Below, piece after piece: positions 29,711-37,365 of a stretch of 64,000 nucleotides of DNA (its first letter is position 1; every line of letters begins with the position of its first letter). Made by a program: the position numbers and the translations under genes. The notes beneath the pieces were generated by a model. It did no database searches. It was not told the origin of the DNA and saw only the letters and a program-made list of their open reading frames with translations. The DNA lies in the NCBI RefSeq assembly GCF_000688255.1, contig NZ_JHYS01000004.1:124001-188000 (forward strand), in the 5' to 3' direction. Origin of the DNA: Simplicispira psychrophila DSM 11588. Its GTDB lineage: Bacteria; Pseudomonadota; Gammaproteobacteria; Burkholderiales; Burkholderiaceae_C.

Positions 29711-30040
29711 TCAAACATGCAATTGCACCGCCAAGATGCGTAGGGTGATGGCCTTTTCCTGCATTTCGGACTCCTCCACGTCCAAATTGAAATGCTCATT
29801 TGCCGGCGTGATAGCGAGTATTTTCTTGGTGAATTCTCGAATATCCCTGAGCAGCAGTGCATAGCACTTCGGCCGGCAAATCGTCAGCTGAATGAAGTTG
29901 GCCGTGCGCAGAAAATCACTCTCTTGCAGCGGGTGCACCAAGGTGCTGCCAAGTGCGATTTGGTGGGTCTGGTGCAGCGTTTGCATCTTGCCCAGCGGCC
30001 ATTGGGCTTGGTGTGCCTCTAAAAACGTTGACAAATCCAT
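29711..30040 (-). CDS. Hypothetical protein, first gene of the HEPN unit
   Basis: A 109-residue protein that I do not recognise. It looks globular, with LRTANFIQLTICRPKCYALLLRDIREFTKKIL in the middle and an acidic DVEESEMQEKA near the end. ATG 30040 was chosen because AAGGAAG lies just upstream; two in-frame starts farther out (30082, 30100) have no such site. The stop is 20 bp before the zinc-ribbon start. A GCGACA-N5-TGTCGC palindrome lies 75 bp upstream and recurs upstream of the WYL regulator gene. Confidence 0.5.
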   Translation of the reverse strand: MDLSTFLEAHQAQWPLGKMQTLHQTHQIALGSTLVHPLQESDFLRTANFIQLTICRPKCYALLLRDIREFTKKILAITPANEHFNLDVEESEMQEKAITLRILAVQLHV

Positions 30041-30114
30041 AGAGCTTCCTTGGGGTGACGCTAGCAGCTTGATTTCAGCCATAGGCGGGGGAGTCACCAC
30101 TGTAAGAAGGCGGT

Positions 30115-30131
30115 GCGACAGCTGGTGTCGC
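30115..30131. promoter_or_regulatory. Palindromic operator candidate, copy 1
   Basis: GCGACA and TGTCGC separated by GCTGG. On the minus strand the flank continues to TTACAGT, a possible -10. The same palindrome and flank (AGAAGG-C-GGT before it, ACTGTA beyond) occur at 38404-38420 upstream of the WYL regulator gene. Confidence 0.5.
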
Positions 30132-30160
30132 TGTGGATGGGTGGAAAGGCTGCCTAGAGA

Positions 30161-30232
30161 GCTGATTTCAAGCCAAATCAGCCGCTAGCCCTTTAGATAC
30201 ATGCGCTAGTAGCTATCAAATTAGTGCTAAAT
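30161..30232 (+). repeat. Dispersed repeat flanking the vapC side of the TA module
   Basis: CAAATCAGCCGCTAGCCCTT, TAGATACATGCGCTAGTAGC, then TATCAAATTAG. It is a direct copy of the element at 30981-31045 on the other side of the module, and it touches the vapC stop codon. Confidence 0.8.
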
Positions 30233-30643
30233 ACTTTTCCATGGATTGAGCAACGCCACGCCGGTATCGACAAAATCCTGCGTATTGCGCGTGACCACGG
30301 TAAAGCCGTGCTCCAAAGCGGTGGCGGCAATCATGGCGTCGCGCTCTGAGCGCGGGTCGGGCACATGCAGCGCGGCGCAGAGGGCGGCGGTGTCGCCGGT
30401 AAAAGGCAGCACCCGGCCAGCAAAAGCGGCGCGCACTCCCGCCAGCCAGCTGCGCAGCGCACTGCCTTGGGGCGGTACGCGCCGCTCTAGCAGCAAGATG
30501 CCTTGCTCCAATTCCAGAATGGTGATGGCCGATAAAAACAGCTGGCTGGTCACCTGCTGCGCCGCCCATTGGCGCACTGCCTCGGACTGCTGGGGCTTGC
30601 CGTGGCGCAGTTCAGAAATGACGTTGGTATCGAGCACAAACAT
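30227..30643 (-). CDS. vapC: PIN-domain toxin (VapC-like)
   Basis: A 138-residue PIN nuclease. MFVLDTNVISELR holds the first catalytic Asp (residue 5), ITILELEQGI the Glu, and RSERDAMIAATALEHGFTVVTRNTQDF the C-terminal Asp residues. VapC toxins cleave RNA, usually tRNA or rRNA, when the antitoxin is lost. The ATG at 30643 overlaps the antitoxin stop by one base. A GTG start 15 bases upstream is possible but would overlap the antitoxin gene more. Confidence 0.85.
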   Translation of the reverse strand: MFVLDTNVISELRHGKPQQSEAVRQWAAQQVTSQLFLSAITILELEQGILLLERRVPPQGSALRSWLAGVRAAFAGRVLPFTGDTAALCAALHVPDPRSERDAMIAATALEHGFTVVTRNTQDFVDTGVALLNPWKSI

Positions 30644-30921
30644 CACTCGTCCCCCCACTCGACCGGGCGCAGTTGGATGTGGGCGGGCTGCGGCTCGAAG
30701 TCGATGTCTATGCCGTTGCCGCTGCCGCCATCAATGCCGTCCATCACGCTCAAAAACGACGGCTCGCTTTGGTGGGTGATGCGGTAGTAGTCCTCAATTT
30801 TGAGCAGCGCAAACGCTGGCCGTCCCCGGTCGGTGATGAACACCGGGCCTTGCGCTGTCGCCCGTTTAGCGGCTGACACATCGCGGGTGAAGTCTCGACT
30901 GGAAAAGGTGTGGATCGCCAT
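30643..30921 (-). CDS. Phd/YefM-type antitoxin
   Basis: A 92-residue protein. HTFSSRDFTRDVSAAKRATAQGPVFITDRGRPAFALLKIEDYYRI (about 4-48) is the Phd/YefM DNA-binding domain. The acidic C-terminus (DGIDGGSGNGIDIDFEP) would wrap the PIN toxin. It is the first gene of the pair, as usual for autorepressed modules. An inverted repeat 16 bp upstream is a likely operator. Both flanks carry direct copies of the dispersed repeat. Confidence 0.8.
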   Translation of the reverse strand: MAIHTFSSRDFTRDVSAAKRATAQGPVFITDRGRPAFALLKIEDYYRITHQSEPSFLSVMDGIDGGSGNGIDIDFEPQPAHIQLRPVEWGDE

Positions 30922-30936
30922 GGCAAGCCCCTTTCT

Positions 30937-30966
30937 AAAATATGCTTGTATGTTATGACATATTTT
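30937..30966. promoter_or_regulatory. Operator candidate of the Phd/VapC module
   Basis: AAAATATG and CATATTTT form an eight-base inverted repeat with 14 bases between, 16 bp upstream of the antitoxin start. Phd-type antitoxins bind such palindromes in their own promoter. Confidence 0.5.
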
Positions 30967-30980
30967 GCGGGGCGGGGGTA

Positions 30981-31045
30981 ATTTTAAGCAAAATAAGTCT
31001 CTAGCCCTTTAGATACGTGCGCTAGAAGCTATTTATTTGATAGTA
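30981..31045 (+). repeat. Dispersed repeat flanking the antitoxin side of the TA module
   Basis: AATTTTAAGCAAAATAAGTC, TCTAGCCCTTTAGATACGTG, then CGCTAGAAGCTATTTATTTG, in the same orientation as the copy at 30161-30232. Confidence 0.8.
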
Positions 31046-31058
31046 ATTGAATTGCTCC

Positions 31059-31101
31059 GCCAAAACAAAAACCGCCTCAAAAAGGCGGTTTTTGTTTTGG
31101 C
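31059..31101. terminator. Long perfect bidirectional terminator
   Basis: A 19-base perfect inverted repeat (GCCAAAACAAAAACCGCCT and its complement) with a five-base loop. Oligo-A and oligo-T runs on both arms would allow termination on either strand. It lies 10 bp from the 23-bp accD-like repeat. Confidence 0.85.
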
Positions 31102-31110
31102 TGGACGACT

Positions 31111-31133
31111 CTGTTACGCCACCGCATCCGCCG
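31111..31133 (+). repeat. 23-bp copy of the accD 3' end (left copy)
   Basis: The 23 bases starting CTGTTACGCCACCGC are identical to 39340-39362, which contain the last codons and stop of accD. Same orientation, 8.2 kb apart. Here they supply the last codons (ADAVA-stop) of the truncated HEPN gene. Confidence 0.8.
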
Positions 31134-31467
31134 CCAGAGCTTTGTCTGCATCGAGCTGGCACACCTGCCCCACGAAATCGCGGAACGTCTGGCGCTCGGA
31201 GATGTTGTCTATACTGCCCGCCGCGTCCTGCGCGTAGGCCGCATTGAATGCAATCCACAGGCAGACAAACGCTACGTCGTCATCACCCCCAGCCGCCTCG
31301 GCGCGCTGCATCCAGCTCAGGGCGCGGTGCATACGCAGGGTGAAGGCGTTGCGCTGCCGGGTGATAAGGGCTTGGTGGCGCTGGGAAAGCGTTGCTAGGC
31401 TGTGGGCGGTATCACGGGAGGAGAGTTGTGCGGGTATGGGCAGTCCAGGTGGTGCGTTGGACTGCAT
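31114..31467 (-). pseudogene. Truncated HEPN paralogue fused to accD-like 3' end
   Basis: A 117-residue frame whose residues about 25-108 closely match the HEPN protein at 28.7 kb (RNAFTLRMHRALSW, CLWIAFNAAYAQD, SERQTFR-x-FVG-x-VC-x-LDA-x-KAL). After LDADKAL it switches to AADAVA and stops, using the same bases as the accD C-terminus. The whole C-terminal half with the RxxxxH motif is missing, so the ribonuclease site is gone. The start and upstream part look normal. I treat it as a gene remnant truncated by recombination; it could still make a short N-domain protein. Confidence 0.7.
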
Positions 31468-31538
31468 AGGTTACCGGGAGGCAGGGATGTGGCTTGTCAG
31501 CTTTAGCAGCAAACAGTGGCTCTGCAAGGTGCATAAAA

Positions 31539-31600
31539 AGTTAATGCCAAATATGGCTCTAGGGCTTACGCATTAAGCGTAAGCAGCTATTTATTTGATG
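31539..31600 (+). repeat. Dispersed repeat variant overlapping the ykgJ-like 3' end
   Basis: GCCAAATATGGCTCTAGGGC, TTACGCATTAAGCGTAAGCA, then GCTATTTATTTGATGG. The core is replaced by a GCTTACGC/GCGTAAGC palindrome, but the ends match the family. Confidence 0.6.
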
Positions 31601-31853
31601 GCTTTTCCAGGCTGGCACACACCTGAAGGTTCAAGGCGACAAATTCGTCCCATGCGTACTTGTGCGCATAGCGCAGCGCATACATCCGATCCACGCGGCA
31701 AATATCTGGCCGTTCTTCATAAATGGTGCAGGATTTACGTGCCATATCGTAATGCCTGCACGTTCCATCGCCACGATCCAGAAACTGTGTTTCATCGGCA
31801 ATGTGAACATGCTGGCAACATAGACCGCATTGGGTGCAGGGGAATGGAGTCAT
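31587..31853 (-). CDS. YkgJ family cysteine-cluster protein
   Basis: An 88-residue protein. FPCTQCGLCCQHV near the N-terminus gives C-x2-C-x2-CC. TCRHYD, SCTIYEERPDICRVD and VCASLEKP supply further Cys. This is the YkgJ/CxxCxxCC family, thought to bind Fe-S or zinc; its role is unknown. ATG 31853 places FPC directly after the start as in homologues. A GTG at 31880 would overlap the dynamin stop by eight bases. It is the last intact gene of the dynamin operon. Confidence 0.75.
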   Translation of the reverse strand: MTPFPCTQCGLCCQHVHIADETQFLDRGDGTCRHYDMARKSCTIYEERPDICRVDRMYALRYAHKYAWDEFVALNLQVCASLEKPSNK

Positions 31854-31872
31854 CCGGCTCTGGATGCTGTTG

Positions 31873-33525
31873 TCACGCACTCAATGCCTGCTGCTGGATA
31901 GTCACCCATTTTTGTAAGCGCTCGCTGGCGAGTCTTTCGGTATCGCTAAAACCTTCTCGCAGCTTGTCTACTTGAGCATTCAACTGGGCAAAAAAAACAT
32001 CAATTTCTTGCAGGATGTTGGCGCGCATGAATTGTTTGAAGCCATCAGCCAGTTCTTGCGAAAAATCATCCATTTGCTGCTCTGCCCGTTCACGCGCAAG
32101 GCGTTGTGCTTCCAACTGCTGGCGCATCGCTTTTTCTTCGGGGTCATCGGAGAACATATCCCACAGAGCCGTCCCTACCGTGACGACTGTTCCAACATAA
32201 GGAATATATTTACTTATCACAGTGCCAGCCCATTTTTCCATGGTCTTGGGGCCAATGCCCTTCATCAGTGATGGCAGCAGTTCTTTGACTGTTTTCAGTG
32301 TGCTGACGATATGCTCTGGCCTGACCATCGATGCCATTTGTTTAGAAGCCTGCGCTGCCATTTCGGCAGAAATGCCGGAGGATTTTTGCGTTCGGGGCAT
32401 AAGCTGCTCCAAGTCTGGTGCGCTCTCTATTGCTGGAATCTCGCCTTCACGGGTGTATTGCCCCACTTGGGGCATGGCGGCTTGCAACTCCTCAATATCT
32501 TGTTGTGCGATGGAAACAACCTCCTGTAGTCGGTTGCTCAGGTGCCTTTGCATCTGTTCGCTCGCCTGCTGCATGATGCCCTCGATTTTCTGCTGGCAAT
32601 CCTCTGGGCTGGTGCGCAGGGCGCGCTTGGTTTTTTCGTAAATCGCTTGTCGTTCTCTATCGATTTCATGCACGATTTCAGACGACAGCCCTGATTTCTC
32701 CCGAACCATCTGGCGCAGAAATTTGTCAAATTTTTTGGAGATATCGGTACTGCCTTGCTGGCTACCTTGCGCTTGCACCTGTGCATTCAAAAACTCTACA
32801 AGTTGGTACTTGATACGGTTATACACATCGTCCGGCGAAATACCATCTAAGAAATCTATCAGCTGATTTTTGAAGGCGGGGTAGCCGCTTAATTCCACCA
32901 ATTCAGGTTTGCCCTTCAATTGCCCGAGCAGGGCGCGTTTGGCGTTGATTTTGACAATGGGAATTTCCTTAAGGATATTGTCAAGGCCGCGCAGTGTGGC
33001 AATCCGCTGGAGTTGTTCGCGGGTCTGATTTTTGAGCTTGATGTAATCCTCATCACTTAAGCCCTTTTTGTCGTTGAATACCATGAACACCTGCTTGTGT
33101 TCCGCCAGCAAATCCACCAGCACTTCCAGCGTCTTGGCTTCTTCCACTGTGCCCAGTGGATCGACCACAAAGATGACTGCGTCTGCCTTGAGCATCTGGG
33201 CTTTGGTCACGTCTTCATGGGCAATGGGCGCATCCACGCCAGGGGTATCGAGAATGCTGTATTTATCCCAAGCGTAAGCCGTTACTTGGTCGGTCAAGGG
33301 AATGTCGTCCATTGCTGCCTCTTCCCGGCCCAGCAGCACATTGATCAAGGTGCTTTTGCCTGCGTTATAGACGCCATAAACCATGATGCAGGCATCTGGC
33401 TTACGCTTTTTTTCTTCAAAAATCTGCTCAATAGGCATGAATGGTGCAGCAGATTCTGGCGCAGTCGCGGCGAAATTTCGCGCCTGTTCGTAGGCATTGA
33501 GCAGCTGGGTGGAATTGATTTTCAT
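31873..33525 (-). CDS. Dynamin-like GTPase (second of pair)
   Basis: A 550-residue large GTPase. G1 is YGVYNAGKSTL (about 50-60) and G3 is ILDTPGVD (D93). The usual N/TKxD is replaced by FNDKKG near 150. The middle is long and helical with coiled-coil features. A hydrophobic hairpin (ISKYIPYVGTVVTVGTALW, near 432-455) could act as a membrane paddle, followed by a Glu/Gln-rich coiled coil. Bacterial dynamins of this layout remodel or fuse membranes, often as pairs. ATG 33525 is preferred to a TTG at 33540, because the probable true end of the upstream gene lies at 33537. Confidence 0.8.
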   Translation of the reverse strand: MKINSTQLLNAYEQARNFAATAPESAAPFMPIEQIFEEKKRKPDACIMVYGVYNAGKSTLINVLLGREEAAMDDIPLTDQVTAYAWDKYSILDTPGVDAPIAHEDVTKAQMLKADAVIFVVDPLGTVEEAKTLEVLVDLLAEHKQVFMVFNDKKGLSDEDYIKLKNQTREQLQRIATLRGLDNILKEIPIVKINAKRALLGQLKGKPELVELSGYPAFKNQLIDFLDGISPDDVYNRIKYQLVEFLNAQVQAQGSQQGSTDISKKFDKFLRQMVREKSGLSSEIVHEIDRERQAIYEKTKRALRTSPEDCQQKIEGIMQQASEQMQRHLSNRLQEVVSIAQQDIEELQAAMPQVGQYTREGEIPAIESAPDLEQLMPRTQKSSGISAEMAAQASKQMASMVRPEHIVSTLKTVKELLPSLMKGIGPKTMEKWAGTVISKYIPYVGTVVTVGTALWDMFSDDPEEKAMRQQLEAQRLARERAEQQMDDFSQELADGFKQFMRANILQEIDVFFAQLNAQVDKLREGFSDTERLASERLQKWVTIQQQALSA

Positions 33526-33613
33526 GATCTTGGCATTCAATGTGAGAGTTGGGCCTTGTTAAGGATTTTTTGCAAATCTGAATCGAACTGTTCAATTTCA
33601 GCGGACAGTTGTT

Positions 33614-35359
33614 TCAAAAGGATTTGGATGCTGCCATCAAACTCCTGCCATAAGTCAGTAGAGTTTTTTCCAACAGCGCATTGAGCGCTTCGCAGTAGGT
33701 GTCCAGCAGCTTGCGCCGGATATCTTGCAAGTTATCGCCTACGATAATTTGAACATCGCGGTATCGAATACTGGCGCTATCGCCCGTGGCACCTCCCAGC
33801 CCGCCGCCCAACCCGGCACCGATAGCCGCACCCGCAGGCCCCCCGACCACAAAGCCAATTAATCCACCACCTATCGTCCCCAAGAGTGAATTGCGTTTTT
33901 TTGTACCCGAGCGTGTGCCAGCTTCCACCTGTTCGGTGATAGTGTCGATTTTGAAATCTGGAATCTGGGCTAACAGGCTGTGCTGGTAGGTGCTTTTGAC
34001 GCTGGATTGAAATTCCTTGGTCAAATCATCCACGATGGCTTGCACTCGCTCATTAGCGATTTCCTGGAACTTTTCTCCCAACTTGTTGTTGAAATTTTTT
34101 AATTGACTGGTGATGTGATCCGCATCCCCTCGGTTGCTCTCCAAGCCGACAAAAAAGGTATCGATGAAGCGTTTCAGATCGTGTTGACCTTCACGGCTGT
34201 GCTGGGAGATTTGATTCTTCAACCTTTCATTCAGTTTCCGCAATGCCGGCCTGAAGTCAGTCATCAGCTTTTCGTAGGGCACCAAATCGTTTTCGCAGTC
34301 CCCCAGAAAATGGTGCAGATTTTTCATGGGCACACGCTGCTTGATCTTGACGCCTTCCGATTGGCAAATGTCTTGCAGTGTTGCGCAAAAGGAGCCGATA
34401 CCACTGTCCAGAAAGGCAACCGGGTCATGAGCGCGCTCTTGGGCGTAGCGCGACGAGATGGATACGATTTCCAGCTTGTCGGAACCTAGCAGTTCCTTTA
34501 ATTCCCCACGTACATAGTCTTGCTGCTTGGCACGCCGTTCAGCGTCTTTCATGACAATGCATTGAATCAAGTCACCGCTGTCGTTGATATCTTCCTCAAT
34601 GTCATCGCTGCCCGTGAGCAACAGCAGCGTTCTTTTTTCTTTGTAGATGAGGTCTCGGATTTCAGCCAGATCGCTGGCGCGTCCCGGCGCATCTGACTTC
34701 ATGGTGTAGAGGATCAAATCGGCATGATCCAAGTATTCACGGGCCAAATTGCCATTTTCTTCTTTCATAGAGTGCAAGCCTGGCGAATCCACCCAAGTTA
34801 GACCCGATAGGCTGAAACTTTGGATGGAACTGGTTGCCTCGGTAGCACCTACCCGGAATTCGCGCTTTTTTGCAGCCTCTTGATCGCTGTCTCCCCCTTC
34901 TACATTCTTCCTGTCGTGGGATTTATATGTGGGGTGGCGCTCAGGTAGAGTCTCGCGTTTGATGTCGTCTGTGGGATCGGTATGACCCCAGGCAACGTAG
35001 TTACCCAGAGAGCTTTTGCCAGACTTGACTTTGCCACTGACAAAAACCAGCAGCGAATCTTCAAATCCCTGGCGAAATTTGACACCCTTTTGACGCCCGG
35101 CCACCTTGGCATCCCACTCGCGGCTGGTCTGCGCCATGGTGACCACGAAGTGGCTCAGTGATGCTTGTAATGGATTGGATTTAGGCAGGCTTTTTTGTGC
35201 ATTCTGCAAATGGCTGGAGATGGCCTCCACCAGTTTGGCACGCGAGGCGTCAAATGTTTTCTCCAGCACCTGGGTTTCTTGCAGTGAACTGGTGAATTGC
35301 GTTGCTAGGGTGCCAAACGATGCCAGTAAGGCTTCTCTGGAGATGGATTTTTCTGTCAT
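33614..35359 (-). CDS. Dynamin-like GTPase (first of pair), C-terminus probably frameshifted
   Basis: A 581-residue large GTPase. G1 is VSGKVKSGKSSL (about 107-118), G3 is WVDSPG (near 190), and the G4 position reads LLLTGSDD, without the usual Lys. A Gly/Ala-rich hydrophobic stretch (LLGTIGGGLIGFVVGGPAG..., about 490-523) is a likely membrane hairpin. In the -1 frame after an A6 run (33664-33669) the protein would continue for about 43 residues and end at 33537, 11 bases before the next ATG. A lost base or programmed slip is likely. It sits 15 bp after the coiled-coil gene. Confidence 0.8.
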   Translation of the reverse strand: MTEKSISREALLASFGTLATQFTSSLQETQVLEKTFDASRAKLVEAISSHLQNAQKSLPKSNPLQASLSHFVVTMAQTSREWDAKVAGRQKGVKFRQGFEDSLLVFVSGKVKSGKSSLGNYVAWGHTDPTDDIKRETLPERHPTYKSHDRKNVEGGDSDQEAAKKREFRVGATEATSSIQSFSLSGLTWVDSPGLHSMKEENGNLAREYLDHADLILYTMKSDAPGRASDLAEIRDLIYKEKRTLLLLTGSDDIEEDINDSGDLIQCIVMKDAERRAKQQDYVRGELKELLGSDKLEIVSISSRYAQERAHDPVAFLDSGIGSFCATLQDICQSEGVKIKQRVPMKNLHHFLGDCENDLVPYEKLMTDFRPALRKLNERLKNQISQHSREGQHDLKRFIDTFFVGLESNRGDADHITSQLKNFNNKLGEKFQEIANERVQAIVDDLTKEFQSSVKSTYQHSLLAQIPDFKIDTITEQVEAGTRSGTKKRNSLLGTIGGGLIGFVVGGPAGAAIGAGLGGGLGGATGDSASIRYRDVQIIVGDNLQDIRRKLLDTYCEALNALLEKTLLTYGRSLMAASKSF

Positions 35360-35374
35360 GGTGTGACGGTCTTC

Positions 35375-35962
35375 TTATGCTTGCGCGGACGCTGTTTCTT
35401 TTTCCAGCTTCATGAGTTGGGCTTTGATTTTTTTCAGCGTGTCAATATCGTCATTGATGCGTGCAACCCGTGCTTCCTTTTCTTGTAATGCTGCTCCGCA
35501 CTGAAATTCTGGCTTGTACAGTTCAGAGAAGATGGCCAGATTTTCAATAATCTTCTGACGCGATGCCCTCTTGGTGAGAATTTTCTCTAGGCTATCGATG
35601 GTGGCAAAAAGATAGGAATCTCTTCGGGATGCTTCTTCCATATCAATAGGCTTAGCGCCTTTTTTCAAGTCGAAATCAAGCTTAAAAGCATTCCGCGAAA
35701 TGGCTTCGACCAAATCAGAAGGCAATGCCTGTGCCAAGCCTTTGCCAAAGGCACGGCCCTGCTTGCAAAAATCTTCGTATGCGGCTTCCTGCTTTTGCGC
35801 GCGATCGCGTTTCTTGCGTTCTCTTTCTGCCGCCTCCTTTAGGCGGCGCTCTGCCTCATCGCTATCGTTGTCGTTGTCGTTTTTGTCGTCATCGCTGATA
35901 GCGTAGGCAACTGCTGCGGCTGCGGCTGCGACAAGGCCACCAATCAGGAAAGGGAAGGGCAT
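35375..35962 (-). CDS. Membrane-anchored coiled-coil protein in the dynamin operon
   Basis: A 195-residue protein that I cannot name. PFLIGGLVAAAAAAVAYAI (about 4-23) is a single N-terminal membrane segment. It is followed by an acidic Asp/Asn run (SDDDKNDNDNDSDE) and a charged helix (AERRLKEAAERERKKRDRAQKQ). The C-terminus (ALQEKEARVARINDDIDTLKKIKAQLMKLEKE) is a second coiled coil. It lies 9 bp after the small GTPase and 15 bp before the first dynamin. I infer a membrane scaffold or partner for the GTPases. Confidence 0.65.
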   Translation of the reverse strand: MPFPFLIGGLVAAAAAAVAYAISDDDKNDNDNDSDEAERRLKEAAERERKKRDRAQKQEAAYEDFCKQGRAFGKGLAQALPSDLVEAISRNAFKLDFDLKKGAKPIDMEEASRRDSYLFATIDSLEKILTKRASRQKIIENLAIFSELYKPEFQCGAALQEKEARVARINDDIDTLKKIKAQLMKLEKETASAQA

Positions 35963-35971
35963 AAATGTTCC

Positions 35972-36793
35972 TTAAATTTTTTTGAAGTTGGATGTGCTCT
36001 CGCTCAGGAAAGCCTGTAGCTGCTCCATTTGCGTATTGAAATGGGAAAACTGCTCGTTGATGTTTTCTCGTATGAGGGTTTTTTCATTACCCAGCTCTTG
36101 TATCAAGGTGTCTATTTCAGCTCGCAGTATTTCGATGCTCGCGGCTAGTTTGTTCTGGCGTGACTGGTGTATTTTTGGAGTTATTTTTTTCAGGTGCTGT
36201 AGCAGTGTGTCAATATGGCTAGCCTGAACAAGCCCGTTTTTTTGCTGACTAATACCGGTTTTGTAGCGGGTGTTCGATATCTGGAAGGTGGTGAAAACAG
36301 TACCTAACTTTTCTTGGCACTGTTTCTGTATTTCCTTGTCGATAGCATCTATTTTGGCTGCGGACTCTTTGTCGATCTTGCTGATGACGATGGCGATACT
36401 GTGCTTGGCCGACTTTCCGAATCGGCCTTTCAATTGGCGCAGAAAAGCCAGCTCGCTTGCATCCAGTTCGCCTTGGGGTTGATGTACGAAGAGCACGATG
36501 TCGGCCTCGTCAATACCTTGATGCGCAAGAGCATCGTCTTGGGTATTGGCATCGAGACCCGGAGTATCCAAGTAGATGTAGTGCTGGGTTTCCAGCTTTT
36601 TGTTTGCAGTAGTTTCACGCTGGTCAGCAGTTTTGAAATATTCTTGCTCAATATGCTGGGTAAGCATATTGAGCAAATAGCTCTTTCCCGCATTCATGAG
36701 CCCGCAAACTGCGATGATAGGTTTGCTGGGCGTTGAGTACGCACTCAGCGCAAGCTGCTCTGAGCGATTTTTAAGATCGAAGGTTTTTTTCAT
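35972..36793 (-). CDS. Small dynamin/Era-like GTPase
   Basis: A 273-residue GTPase. G1 is GLMNAGKS (31-38), switch Thr lies in RETTANKK, G3 is DTPGLD (D76) and G4 is ISKIDKE (about 140). After the G domain there is only a helical tail with heptad features (SIEILRAEIDTLIQELGNEKTL), so it lacks the long stalk of the two larger GTPases. The trio of one short and two long GTPases recalls LeoA/B/C of enterotoxigenic E. coli, though similarity was not tested. It lies 12 bp after the zinc-ribbon gene. Confidence 0.75.
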   Translation of the reverse strand: MKKTFDLKNRSEQLALSAYSTPSKPIIAVCGLMNAGKSYLLNMLTQHIEQEYFKTADQRETTANKKLETQHYIYLDTPGLDANTQDDALAHQGIDEADIVLFVHQPQGELDASELAFLRQLKGRFGKSAKHSIAIVISKIDKESAAKIDAIDKEIQKQCQEKLGTVFTTFQISNTRYKTGISQQKNGLVQASHIDTLLQHLKKITPKIHQSRQNKLAASIEILRAEIDTLIQELGNEKTLIRENINEQFSHFNTQMEQLQAFLSESTSNFKKI

Positions 36794-36805
36794 AAATAGT
36801 GGATT

Positions 36806-36997
36806 TCAGATTTTTGTAAACCAATTGCGAAGGCTTGCGTAGGTGGAGGAGACAGGCTCTGATTGCGACGGCTGATCGTGTTTGCATTTCGGGCAGACAC
36901 CCGGTTTTTGGTGCAAAACATCGCTGATCGGCGCAAAAAACCAGCGATGGGCGCAGCGGCCACAGGTGTATCGAACAGGACTGGGACGTATTGGCAT
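36806..36997 (-). CDS. Small zinc-ribbon protein (paralogue 2)
   Basis: A 63-residue protein with knuckles YTCGRCAHRW (about 10-19) and GVCPKCKHDQ (about 33-42), enough for one zinc. It is paralogous to the protein at 29.5-29.7 kb. It lies 24 bp after the SHOCT gene and 12 bp before the small GTPase, so it belongs to the dynamin operon. Function unknown. Confidence 0.65.
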   Translation of the reverse strand: MPIRPSPVRYTCGRCAHRWFFAPISDVLHQKPGVCPKCKHDQPSQSEPVSSTYASLRNWFTKI

Positions 36998-37021
36998 GAC
37001 TGATCCTTAACTGTTGTGGCG

Positions 37022-37357
<336 letters not shown>

Positions 37358-37365
37358 CACACCTC

